Positions 1 through 7,455 of a stretch of DNA of 64,000 nt are shown here, one piece after another (position 1 is the first letter of the stretch; every line of letters starts with the position of its first letter). Position numbers and translations under genes: made by a program. The notes beneath the pieces were generated by a model. It was given only the letters and a program-made list of their open reading frames with translations. It was not told the origin of the DNA and did no database searches. This stretch comes from CAYXVF01 sp964468125 (GTDB lineage: Bacteria; Myxococcota; XYA12-FULL-58-9; CAYXVF01), in contig CAYXVF010000018.1 of the NCBI GenBank assembly GCA_964468125.1, positions 1 through 64,000 on the forward strand, in the 5' to 3' direction.

Positions 1-2
1 CT

Positions 3-128
3 TGCCGCGACTATGCGGCGCTTCTCATGGAGGCCTGCCGGGCCCTGGGCTTGGCAGCACGCTTTGTTTCCGGATACCTCGAAGATGAATCGCGGGAGGC
101 CCATGGCTCCGCGGATGGGGAGCCATGA
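3..128 (+). pseudogene. Transglutaminase-like fragment, truncated
   Basis: The frame is open from the window edge and stops at 126-128. It reads CRDYAALLMEACRALGLAAR followed by FVSGYLED, which matches the region around the catalytic cysteine of transglutaminase-like (papain-fold) proteins, where C-R-D/E-x-A-x-L and R-x-x-G-[IL]-P/A-A-R-x-V-S-G-Y are typical. In intact members the catalytic His (usually in an H-A-W motif) and Asp follow within about 60 residues. Here translation ends 13 residues after the GYLED segment, and neither motif appears before the convergent AraC gene. The 5' part lies outside the window, so only the C-terminal truncation can be judged. I infer a broken gene. A divergent short domain is the alternative. 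Confidence 0.5.
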
Positions 129-140
129 GCAAAGCCCCTT

Positions 141-926
141 TTAGAACTGCGCCCGATACTCCGATGGCGTCAGGTCAGTGAACTTCCGGAACGCCGTGCT
201 GAACGCGGACATGTTCGAGTAGCCTACTTCGAGAGCCGTTTCGGTGACGGGCATCCCGCGCGCCAAGCACTCCATGGCCCGAATCATGCGTGCTGTCAGC
301 AAGTACTGACCCCAGCTCATGTGAATCTCGCCGCTCAACTGGCGCATGAGCGTGCGGGGACTCATGGCGGCCACGCGTGCGACATCTTCTACCCGCAGGG
401 GCTCAGCCAGATTCTGGCGGGTGAACTCGAGCGCTCGTTTGAGTTCCGTTGAACGCGCCTTCGGTAAGGAAAAGTGACCGCGCTCGCCGATGTGCTCTCG
501 GCACAACATGAGCAGCGTCATGAAGTACGGCTCGAGCTCCGGGTCGTGGCGGTTGGCCTCCGCATCCCAGCGCCGGGCATACTTGATCATCTCCCGGAGC
601 ACCGGCGTAACGTTGAAGACGACGAGCTCATCAGGAAGGCCGCGTGCGAAGGGCCGCTCAAAGAACAACGACGTGCACCGCACCTCTTTGATAGTCGTGG
701 CCGCGACGTGCGCGCCGGCCGGAACCCACGCCGCTTTCGTCGGTGGCAGCCGCCAGGACGCCGTATCCGTCTCGAGAAGAAATAGGCCCTCGAGCCCGTA
801 GAGTAGAACGTGGCGGTCGAGCGCTATCGACAAGTCGATCGCGTCCATGACGATGTCGTGACAGAACACCGCCGCCCGACTGTGCTCGAGAGCATGGACC
901 AATTCGTCGGGCAGCGGTGTCGGCAT
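141..926 (-). CDS. AraC-family transcriptional regulator
   Basis: This 261-residue protein begins at the ATG at 924-926 (MPTPLPDELV); longer in-frame starts upstream would add an Arg-rich, non-conserved leader. The C-terminal 100 residues form the double helix-turn-helix of AraC/XylS regulators: ALEFTRQNLAEPLRVEDVAR, then the first recognition helix (MSPRTLMRQL), and the family signature GYSNMSAFSTAFRKFTDLTP near the end. The N-terminal half resembles the cupin-like AraC_binding domain (LPPTKAAWVPAGAHVAATTI), so a small ligand is expected but not identifiable. It lies 77 bases downstream of the hydrolase gene on the same strand and may be cotranscribed with it. The family assignment is firm; the target is unknown. 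Confidence 0.88.
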   Translation of the reverse strand: MPTPLPDELVHALEHSRAAVFCHDIVMDAIDLSIALDRHVLLYGLEGLFLLETDTASWRLPPTKAAWVPAGAHVAATTIKEVRCTSLFFERPFARGLPDELVVFNVTPVLREMIKYARRWDAEANRHDPELEPYFMTLLMLCREHIGERGHFSLPKARSTELKRALEFTRQNLAEPLRVEDVARVAAMSPRTLMRQLSGEIHMSWGQYLLTARMIRAMECLARGMPVTETALEVGYSNMSAFSTAFRKFTDLTPSEYRAQF

Positions 927-1003
927 GACGCTGAGTCTAGCCGTAGAGGCAGGGCTACTGAAACAGCATGCAAGGCCATCGACCAGCGTGTCTGGTGTCT
1001 GCG

Positions 1004-1846
1004 TCAACCTGCACGAAGCTTTTCGACGCTTCCTATTGACTTCGCTCCGGCCCCGTCGCTGCGAGCAAAGGGCAGGCTCTCGTACCAATTCAGGATGTCG
1101 TCGGCGACCTGCTCCCAACCGGGCTCGCCCGCAGTGAAGTGGCTGCGTCCGTCATAGATCTTCACGTCGACTCGGCTGTCCGCGTCGCGGTAGCTGCCCG
1201 CGATACGACGGGTTAAGCTCACCGGGAAGATGTGGTCGCGGGTTCCGCCGAGGAACAGGAGCGGTGCGTGGGGCTTCTTGAAGTCGACCCGCGAAAACGA
1301 GTTGAGTAGCAGGGTCCGGTTGATCTTGTAGCTTTCGGGGACCGCATAGGCCTCGTAGGCCGCAGCCTGTTGCTCCTCGTTCAGCGTATTAAAAAACGCA
1401 TAGTTGAACCACTTCGGGCTTCCGAGCCAGGTCTTCCCGAGGCTGAACAAACCGAGGGCCGGAAACACGGTGCGCAGCGTTTGAAACGGCGCCGGGAAGA
1501 CGTTCTTCGGGGGAGCGCCGTGCAGGCTCACGCCGGCGACGGCTTTGTCGCGCTCCACCAATTTCATCACCGCCGCGCCGCCCATGGAGTGACCGACGAC
1601 CAAGGGCTTTTCCGGGAGGGTGTCGATGAGCCGCTCGAGGCTATCGACCACTTCGGCGAAACCGGTGTCGGCGAGGTCCGGATGGACGCTCGCGCGCAGC
1701 TCCGAGGGGGCACCCTCGTGGCCCGGATTCGCCGGAGTATGGACCGTATAGCCGCGCGCTTCATAGCGCTCTTTCCATGCGGACCAGGCGCGGTTGTTAA
1801 CGAAGTTTCCGTGAACCAAAACGATGTGACGAGATTGAGACGACAT
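1004..1846 (-). CDS. Alpha/beta-fold hydrolase
   Basis: This is a 280-residue alpha/beta hydrolase. HIVLVHGNFVNNRAW near the N-terminus supplies the oxyanion-hole HG, GHSMGG is the nucleophile elbow with the catalytic Ser, LFLGGTRDHIFP carries the acidic residue, and YDGRSHFT carries the catalytic His. The start has a strong ribosome binding site (GGAGGA, 5 bases before ATG). No signal peptide is seen, so it is probably cytoplasmic. The family includes haloalkane dehalogenases, esterases and many uncharacterised members, and the substrate cannot be told from sequence. The AraC gene downstream could regulate it or be regulated with it. Confidence 0.85.
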   Translation of the reverse strand: MSSQSRHIVLVHGNFVNNRAWSAWKERYEARGYTVHTPANPGHEGAPSELRASVHPDLADTGFAEVVDSLERLIDTLPEKPLVVGHSMGGAAVMKLVERDKAVAGVSLHGAPPKNVFPAPFQTLRTVFPALGLFSLGKTWLGSPKWFNYAFFNTLNEEQQAAAYEAYAVPESYKINRTLLLNSFSRVDFKKPHAPLLFLGGTRDHIFPVSLTRRIAGSYRDADSRVDVKIYDGRSHFTAGEPGWEQVADDILNWYESLPFARSDGAGAKSIGSVEKLRAG

Positions 1847-1984
1847 GTCTTTCCTCCTTCTTGTGAATCCATATTGGACCTCGGAGGCGGACCGTGCGTT
1901 GGCGAGAGCGACGATCGTTTTCGTGAACGCGCCAAAGTGCTTAGGGCAGCGGCGAGAGTTCCGGGGCCGAACGCGTGGGACGGT

Positions 1985-2154
1985 CTAGGTGGAGGCGAAA
2001 ACCAACCCCGCAAGGCCTCCGGCCAGGATACTGACGAGCCAGGCGGTACCATGAAATAGGCGATGACCGCTGCGGTGACGAGCGGGGCCTGGGCGAGGGC
2101 GGTCCACCCGGCCAGGCGAATCAGGGGACGCAGCGCATCGCGGGTATTCGTCAT
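1985..2154 (-). pseudogene. Small membrane-protein ORF with a frameshift
   Basis: Starting at the ATG at 2152-2154 the frame reads MTNTRDALRPLIRLAGWTAL, then a hydrophobic stretch (APLVTAAVIAYF). At about 2050 the hydrophobic reading passes into the next frame (HGTAWLVSILAGGLAGLVFA) and stops at 1985-1987. Together the two frames would encode a two-helix membrane protein of about 56 residues. In the original frame translation continues into Ser/Arg-rich sequence that overlaps the hydrolase gene. I recognise no family. It could be a real frameshift, a sequencing error, or chance hydrophobicity in GC-rich DNA. Confidence 0.25.
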
Positions 2155-2199
2155 GGGCGTACGCGACTCAGAAGGTTCCGCATTTCCGAAGACTGGCGA

Positions 2200-2427
2200 T
2201 CATCGAGCCGCCTCCCGATAGGCGTCGAGAGTTTGCTCGATTCCTCGCTCGAACGGGGTGGGGTCAGACCAGAAGCGTGCCTCGAGCTTCGCGCTGTCGA
2301 CGAGGTATGGGGCGTCCCACTGGAATCGCATCTCCTTCATTTCGCCGAGGACCGGGACGAAAGGCGATGGAACCGTCTGCAACCAGCGAGGCATCGCCTT
2401 GATGGCGAGTGGACGTTCCAAGAGCCT
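2200..2427 (-). pseudogene. C-terminal remnant of an NAD(P)-dependent epimerase/SDR-like protein
   Basis: The minus-strand frame ending in the stop at 2200-2202 translates at its end as a plausible protein tail: LLERPLAIKAMPRWLQTVPS, then VLGEMKEMRFQWDAPYLVDS, then ARFWSDPTPFERGIEQTLDA. The pattern of a substrate-loop region followed by SxKLEARFWxxPTPFxxGIxxTL resembles the C-terminus of extended short-chain dehydrogenase/epimerase proteins. Upstream in this frame the translation becomes Ser/Arg-rich and overlaps the intact DUF4136 gene, so no Rossmann nucleotide-binding region exists here. I infer a decayed remnant of about 75 residues. Confidence 0.45.
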
Positions 2428-2440
2428 CGCACGATTCGCG

Positions 2441-2995
2441 TCACGGTGTCTCGGCGGCTGGGGGAAACGCCTCGAAGATCCCTTCGATGGTTTTCTGGAG
2501 TCGGGCTCGGTTGATCCCATCCGGCTGCTTCTCGACCGTCGCGGTCGCCTGACCGCGCCAGACGATGATGCCGCGTTTGCGGTCGACAGCGACGAAGACG
2601 AGCGTGCCAACGTCCACGTCCCTTTCGACGTCGACCATCCGGTCTGGGACATCGAGGACGAGGCTCGTGGGTACCGCTGCTGTTTTCGACTTCTGGTCAA
2701 CGCGCGTGCCGACGCCGCTCCAGAGAAGCAGGTCCGCGTCCTCCGCTGGCACCTCTTCATAGCGGCGCTTCTCTAGGAGCTCGGCGCGAATGAGGTCGGC
2801 CAATGGCTTGCGGTAGGGTTCCGGCAGCTCCGTGCGTTTATAGCTCGCCGGCGGGTCTTCGGAGCCGGCGTAGGCAATCGTCTTATAGATGCCGAGCTCC
2901 GCTTCGTCGTTTCGAAGGGAGACGATGTTCGGAGTGCTCGCGCACGAGGCTAAAAGAACCACGGCGAGCACGATCGGCGAGAGAGAAATACGCAT
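2441..2995 (-). CDS. DUF4136-type lipoprotein
   Basis: This 184-residue protein starts at ATG 2993-2995 (MRISLSPIVLAVVLLASCAS), giving a short charged n-region, a hydrophobic core and a lipobox ending LLASC, so it is an exported lipoprotein. The mature part (KTIAYAGSEDPP, then LADLIRAELLEKRRYEEVPA, then ADLLLWSGVGTRV) fits the DUF4136 pattern, in which periplasmic or outer-membrane lipoproteins hold a domain ending in LxxxIxxIFxxFP; here LQKTIEGIFEAFPP. The function of the family is unknown. It is followed on the same strand by a dehydrogenase remnant and faces the nucleotidase remnant. An alternative upstream start would add a leader without signal-peptide character. Confidence 0.7.
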   Translation of the reverse strand: MRISLSPIVLAVVLLASCASTPNIVSLRNDEAELGIYKTIAYAGSEDPPASYKRTELPEPYRKPLADLIRAELLEKRRYEEVPAEDADLLLWSGVGTRVDQKSKTAAVPTSLVLDVPDRMVDVERDVDVGTLVFVAVDRKRGIIVWRGQATATVEKQPDGINRARLQKTIEGIFEAFPPAAETP

Positions 2996-3079
2996 GGGCC
3001 ATGCAGCTATCGCCCCTCCAGCGTTGGCGCAAGAGGCGTGTCGTCTTCTGGCGAATACAGATTCATGCGCGTCGGCGCA

Positions 3080-3696
3080 CTCGCGCTCAGTGTCGTTCCC
3101 CGGCACGACCTTCCCCTACCTTGCCGCGAACGTGGACTTCAGCACGGACGACGACACGGCGTCGACAAGATCATCGTGGCCGCCGGATCGAACACTCGCA
3201 TGGGCGACAGCAACGACACACTCTTCCCCGGCGACAGTGCGTTCACCGAGGACTATCCCTTCGAGACCAGCAACGCGGACGGTGTTCCACTCCTCATCGT
3301 GAATGTGGACGCGGACTACAAGTATCTCGGCCGCTTGGTGGTGGGCTTTGACGCCAATGGCGTGCTGCTCCCCGCAACCGTGGATGAGTCGGAGAGCGGT
3401 GCATGGGCCTCCACTGCGGCCAACGTGACGCTGTCCGGAGGTACCGCGAACGCCAATGTCGTCGCAGTTCGCGATGCGGTTCAAGCGGTGATCACGGTCC
3501 AATGTGAGAACGTCATCGGTCACACGGATGTCTTCCTCGACGGGCGTCGCGAAAGTGTACGGACGCAGGAGACCGATCTCGGCAACCTCACCGCGGACAT
3601 GCCTTCGACATCGCGGAGACTCCGCCGGCGCAAGACCGACGGATCCAGGACCTGAGTATCCTGAGCGATTTCGTCGATTTCGTCGAACCGATGTGA
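3080..3696 (+). pseudogene. Secreted 5'-nucleotidase/metallophosphoesterase remnant in three frames
   Basis: Three adjacent frames give pieces of one protein. Around 3095-3150 one frame reads PGTTFPYLAANVDFSTDD, typical of the metallophosphoesterase half of UshA-like 5'-nucleotidases. From about 3170 another frame reads DKIIVAAGSNTRMG, then FPGDSAFTEDYPFETSNADG, and ends with SVRTQETDLGNLTAD, the start signature of the 5'-nucleotidase C-terminal domain. From 3601 a third frame gives AFDIAETPPAQDRRIQDLSI and stops at 3694-3696. About 100 residues that normally separate the first two pieces, including metal ligands, are missing. I infer a gene broken by internal deletion and frameshifts; the order of the pieces is seen directly. 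Confidence 0.65.
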
Positions 3697-3767
3697 TCGC
3701 AGTCGAGCGGGGCCGGGCGACGATGCTCGCTCGGCCTCGCTCGCCGGAAGCGTGTTATAGGGTTTCC

Positions 3768-4748
3768 ATGGAGCTCATCTTCTTGGGGACCTCCGCGGGG
3801 GCACCCACGCGCGAGCGCAATGTGACCGGGCTCGCCCTCCGACGCGCCCGCGACTGGTTCCTTTTTGACTGCGGCGAAGGGACCCAGCACCAGCTGCTAC
3901 GAACCTCCTTGGCACCGAGCCGTCTCTCGACGATTTTCATCAGCCATCTGCACGGTGACCACGTCTTTGGTCTCTTCGGTCTCCTCGGCAGCCGCTCGAT
4001 CGCGCGGATCGATGCGCCGATTCGTCTTCTCGGACCGCCAGGCCTCGAGGCGATGGTCCGAGCGGTCCTCGACGGCAGCCGGATGCACCTCAAGTTCGAG
4101 CTCTCGATCATGGAGTTATCTGAGGAAGGCGGGGTGGTCTTCGACGACGGCGATTGCGTGGTCGAAGCGGTGCCCGTGGATCACCGGGTCACCTGTTACG
4201 CTTGGTGCATACGCGAGGCGGATCGACCCGGCTCCCTCGACGTGGCGCGTGCGCGCGCGCTGGGCGTTCCCGAGGGACCGGCCTTCGGACGACTGAAAGC
4301 AGGAGAAGCGGTGCACGCGGAGGACGGCTCACTCGTTCAACCGGAGCAGGTGCTGGGCCCCTCCGATCCCGGACGCAGGCTCATCATCGCCGGTGACAAC
4401 CGTGACCCTCAGCGTCTGCTCGCCCAGACTGGCCCGACCCAACTCCTGGTCCACGAGGCTACCTTTACCGAGGCCGTGCTCCGGGAAATGCCCGATGACA
4501 AGGGTCACAGTACCGCGGCACGTGTGGCTCGGGCGGCCGCCGCCGTGGGAGTCGACACCCTGATGCTCACGCACTTCTCCGCGCGCTTCTCGCATCGAGA
4601 TGGATCAATCGAAGCCCTGCGCGCGGAGGCGCGCGCGCACTATGGGGGTCGTTTGTTTCTCGCCGAAGACCTCGAGCACTACGCCCTCGCGCGTGATGGC
4701 CGCGTCTCTCGATTATCCGCCGGTTCCGGTGTGCCCGTGGAACGCTAG
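3768..4748 (+). CDS. rnz: Ribonuclease Z / MBL-fold tRNA 3' processing enzyme
   Basis: This 326-residue protein starts at ATG 3768 (MELIFLGTSAGAPTRERNVT), exactly the N-terminus expected for RNase Z (elaC family). The metal-binding motif ISHLHGDHVFGLFG is the HxHxDH signature. Further ligands are visible in PVDHRVTCYA, IIAGDNRD, VHEATF and LTHFSARFSH. The family cleaves 3' trailers from precursor tRNAs in the cytoplasm, and its usual length of 300-330 residues agrees. The gene is preceded by a nucleotidase remnant and followed by a 233-base spacer before the convergent bchE gene, in which I see nothing coding. Confidence 0.92.
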   Translation: MELIFLGTSAGAPTRERNVTGLALRRARDWFLFDCGEGTQHQLLRTSLAPSRLSTIFISHLHGDHVFGLFGLLGSRSIARIDAPIRLLGPPGLEAMVRAVLDGSRMHLKFELSIMELSEEGGVVFDDGDCVVEAVPVDHRVTCYAWCIREADRPGSLDVARARALGVPEGPAFGRLKAGEAVHAEDGSLVQPEQVLGPSDPGRRLIIAGDNRDPQRLLAQTGPTQLLVHEATFTEAVLREMPDDKGHSTAARVARAAAAVGVDTLMLTHFSARFSHRDGSIEALRAEARAHYGGRLFLAEDLEHYALARDGRVSRLSAGSGVPVER

Positions 4749-4981
4749 CTGGCTGGGCCCTCGAGGCTGCGGGCCAAAGCTGCTTCAGCTATGAATACAA
4801 CCGCAGCGAGCAGAGCGATTTTCGCTGGAGTTCTCGACGCATCCCGCACGCAATACTACGACCACGGGAATCCGGGCTGCCGCGACCTCGCTGAAATTGC
4901 GATCTGGGAAGACGCAGAAGACTCGAGCGGGAAGCCTTTGAGTATTCCCCATCTCTCGAGCAGGCCGGCACAGTCGGACAG

Positions 4982-6760
4982 CTAGTCGACTTCGGCGATC
5001 TCGACGAGCTTCTTCGATTGCACCTTGGCTCTCGCGCGCTGTTTCGCGTAGCCGCGAGGATCGAGGAACTCGTCGATGCGCTCCTCCCCGAGGATCGCTG
5101 CCGCGTCGAAGAGCTCCGCTGGACGCTCGTTCTCCGCGCCTTCGAGCTGCGCGTCCGTCGCCTGACCGCCGCCTCCACAGGCCGAAGCGGCAGCGGCCCC
5201 GTTGGCCTTGCCGTTCCCGTTCCCGTTGCCTGTGTGGTAGTGGCTCGCCACGGATGTGCGCTCGACGTTGTATTCGGCGAGCTCGTCTTTGCTCAGCACC
5301 CTGGACTCGTCGAACTTGAAGTCGATGTTCTTCTGCCCGTGATAGTTGATGCGGCCGAGGTCGTAGAAACGGCGCTCAAAGCCCGATTTGATCGCCGCTC
5401 GAAGGCAGCCGAGCAGGTACTTGCGCTTGTACTTGTCGCGGATCCACGGATAGCTGAACAGAGACTTGTTCATGTAGAAGCGGCGATAGTTCTTCATCAC
5501 ACCGTTCAAGACGTCGCTCCGAGTCATGTTGTCCGGTTTCATGATCGGTGTGACGAAGTTGTAGCGCGCGAAGTCCCGCACCTCGACCTTTTCCGCGAGA
5601 TCCTCGAAAAGGTCACTGAAGGGCCAGGGCGTGTACATGATCCAGTTCGCCATGTCGCACTCCCAATCCATCGCCCACTTGTAAGTGTCCTCGATGGTCT
5701 CGGGGGTCTCGTTGTCCAGACCGATGATGAACTGCGCTTCGGCCACGATTCCGTGGTCGCGTAGCAGCTGAATCGCCTTTTTGTTCTCCGCAACGGTGGT
5801 TTCTTTCCGGAAACGCTCGAGGTTGAGCTGCGCGGACGCCTCCGTACCCAGGGAGACGTGTACGAGGCCGGCCTTGCGGTAGAGCGGCAGCATGTCTTCG
5901 TCGCGCAGGATGTCGGTGACCCGCGTATTGATCCCCCACTGAATGTCGAGGTCGCGGTCGATGAGCTCCTCACAGAGCGCGATGAACTTCTTGCGGTTGA
6001 TGGTCGGCTCTTCGTCCGCGAGGATGAAGAAGCCGACGTCGTGCTCCTTCACGAGAACTTCAATTTCGTCGACAAAGTTCTTCGGAGTGCGGGCGCGATA
6101 GGTCCGCCAGAACTTCCACTGAGAGCAGAAGGAGCAGGTGAAGGGACATCCGCGGGCGAAGTTCGGAATCGCGACGCGTCGATTGAGGGGCAGATAGATA
6201 TAGTCGTCCCAATCGAGAATGCTCCAGTCCGCATGTAGACCGTCGAGCTTCTTGATCGGTGGGTTGGCGGGGGTAGCGATGATTTCATCGCCTTCTCGAT
6301 AAGCGAGACCCGCGATTCGCCCGCGATCACGCTCCAAGCGCCCCTCGTCGAGGGCCTCAACGAAATTGAGCAGGATCTCCTCACCTTCGCCGCGGACGAT
6401 GTAGTCGATGCTCGGTTCTTCGGCGAGGACCTGCTTGTACATGAATGTCGCGTGAATGCCGCCGAGCATGGTGATCGCGTTCGGATGAATCGACTTCGCG
6501 ATCGCGAGGGTCTTCTGCGCCTGGTAGATGCTCGGAGTGATGGCGGTGCAGCCAATGAGGGTCGGGTTGTCTTCCTCGCGAAGGAGATCCGCTAGCTCTT
6601 CGTCGCCGATGTGTTTTGTCATCGCGTCGATGAAACGAATGTCGTCGAATCCGTGCTTCTTCAGGGCGCCGGTCAGGTACGCAACCCATGCAGGAGGCCA
6701 ATTGCCAGCGATTTCCGCGCCGCCGGAGTGGTAGTTGGGATGTATGAAGACGATGCGCAT
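4982..6760 (-). CDS. bchE: BchE-like Mg-protoporphyrin IX monomethyl ester anaerobic oxidative cyclase
   Basis: This 592-residue radical-SAM protein starts at ATG 6758-6760 (MRIVFIHPNYHSGGAEIAGN). AGGAGG lies just before the ATG, and only 8 bases separate it from the bchJ stop. The N-terminal 150 residues form a B12-binding-type Rossmann domain (IGCTAITPSI, LGGIHATFMYKQVL). The radical SAM cluster is C205-x3-C209-x2-C212 in RGCPFTCSFCSQWKFW, followed by FFILADEEPTINRKKF and VHVSLGTEASAQL. Similarity to BchE runs across the whole length (WPPAWVAYLTG, MYTPWPFSDLF, NYRRFYMNKSLFSYPW). BchE makes the isocyclic ring of (bacterio)chlorophyll without oxygen, using cobalamin. The tail has a Gly-Asn-repeat linker (about residues 500-515) and a Glu/Lys-rich end not usual in BchE. 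A related non-phototrophic tetrapyrrole enzyme is the alternative. Confidence 0.85.
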   Translation of the reverse strand: MRIVFIHPNYHSGGAEIAGNWPPAWVAYLTGALKKHGFDDIRFIDAMTKHIGDEELADLLREEDNPTLIGCTAITPSIYQAQKTLAIAKSIHPNAITMLGGIHATFMYKQVLAEEPSIDYIVRGEGEEILLNFVEALDEGRLERDRGRIAGLAYREGDEIIATPANPPIKKLDGLHADWSILDWDDYIYLPLNRRVAIPNFARGCPFTCSFCSQWKFWRTYRARTPKNFVDEIEVLVKEHDVGFFILADEEPTINRKKFIALCEELIDRDLDIQWGINTRVTDILRDEDMLPLYRKAGLVHVSLGTEASAQLNLERFRKETTVAENKKAIQLLRDHGIVAEAQFIIGLDNETPETIEDTYKWAMDWECDMANWIMYTPWPFSDLFEDLAEKVEVRDFARYNFVTPIMKPDNMTRSDVLNGVMKNYRRFYMNKSLFSYPWIRDKYKRKYLLGCLRAAIKSGFERRFYDLGRINYHGQKNIDFKFDESRVLSKDELAEYNVERTSVASHYHTGNGNGNGKANGAAAASACGGGGQATDAQLEGAENERPAELFDAAAILGEERIDEFLDPRGYAKQRARAKVQSKKLVEIAEVD

Positions 6761-6768
6761 GGGACCTC

Positions 6769-7392
6769 CTAGGTGTCCGTCTGAATGGTGAAACGACAGG
6801 AAAGGGCCCCGCGTGCAACACAGTCCTGCTCGAGTACTCGGATCTTCGGGTTCACGAGGGCGAGGAGGCCCTCGAAGGCGGCCGCGTAATAGCCGCCACT
6901 GAGTGTTCGCATGGTGCTCGTTCGGCACGTGGGACAGCCGCGAACCTCGATCACGTAGGGATAGGGGCCGACGATCCGAACCTCACCGTCGCCGGCAAAG
7001 GTCCACGCATGTCGCCGGATCGCCTCGAGGAGTAACGGGAGTCCCAGGCGTGTGGGGAGGTAGCGAAAGAGCAGGCGAGCAGCCTTGGGGATGCGGTGCT
7101 CGGCAACGTACTCGGCCGTTCCGCGCCCGCTCCAGTTGAGCACCGCCTCCGCCCGTTCCCGCGGCATGCGCTCGCGCACCTCATGGACCAGACGAATGAA
7201 CCAAAGCTCTGGGATCATGCCGTCGGGAAGGGGGTGCGGGATCCCCGCCGCGTCGCAGAACGAAGTGGCGGTCGCCGGCCCTTCGAGCGCTTCGAGGGCC
7301 GCTCGCGTTTGATGAACCGAGTTCGGACCGATCCGCGCCGGCTCGAGCGTCGGGCTCTCGGTGCGAAAATCGATTCGGATCAGGTTGTTCAC
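6769..7392 (-). CDS. bchJ: BchJ-like V4R-domain protein
   Basis: This 207-residue protein starts at GTG 7390-7392 behind AGGAG. It resembles BchJ: GRGTAEYVAEHRIPKAARLL and LPTRLGLPLLLEAIRRHAWT in the middle, and a C-terminal V4R (4-vinyl reductase) small-molecule-binding domain with GYYAAAFEGLLALVNPKIRV and the conserved cysteine-rich end DCVARGALSCRF. A second cysteine pair occurs in VRGCPTCRTS. BchJ was first described as a 4-vinyl reductase of bacteriochlorophyll synthesis and is now usually viewed as a porphyrin-binding accessory or carrier protein. The gene sits directly before bchE and has its own upstream CRP/FNR-type palindrome, so the two are probably cotranscribed. Confidence 0.78.
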   Translation of the reverse strand: MNNLIRIDFRTESPTLEPARIGPNSVHQTRAALEALEGPATATSFCDAAGIPHPLPDGMIPELWFIRLVHEVRERMPRERAEAVLNWSGRGTAEYVAEHRIPKAARLLFRYLPTRLGLPLLLEAIRRHAWTFAGDGEVRIVGPYPYVIEVRGCPTCRTSTMRTLSGGYYAAAFEGLLALVNPKIRVLEQDCVARGALSCRFTIQTDT

Positions 7393-7413
7393 GGCTTCGC
7401 TCCTGCGAGTGTA

Positions 7414-7455
7414 AAGTTATCTAGACACTCCGAAGTGTCAATTGACCTGGGTCAA
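7414..7455 (-). promoter_or_regulatory. Second CRP/FNR-type operator and weak -10, upstream of bchJ
   Basis: TTGAC-CTGG-GTCAA at 7442-7455 has the same half-sites and spacing as the palindrome at 9268-9289. On the minus strand the hexamer TAACTT at 7414-7419 keeps the three most conserved -10 bases (TA...T). With that -10 the palindrome centre is again at -41.5. bchJ starts at 7392 behind AGGAG. The site overlaps the 3' end of the flavoprotein gene, so it would allow bchJ-bchE to be boosted separately. Confidence 0.48.
7424..7439 (-). other. Perfect inverted repeat between flavoprotein gene and bchJ
   Basis: GACACT and AGTGTC form 6-base perfect arms around a 4-base loop. The repeat overlaps the stop codon of the flavoprotein gene and lies between the CRP/FNR-type palindrome and the -10-like sequence in front of bchJ. 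It could be an RNA hairpin (attenuator, mRNA-processing or end-stabilising element) or a second protein-binding site. No U-run follows, so a classic intrinsic terminator is unlikely. Confidence 0.4.

Noticed and set aside
4791..4985. 64-residue plus-strand ORF between rnz and bchE
   Set aside because: No ribosome binding site of note, no homology-like motif, and it overlaps the bchE end.
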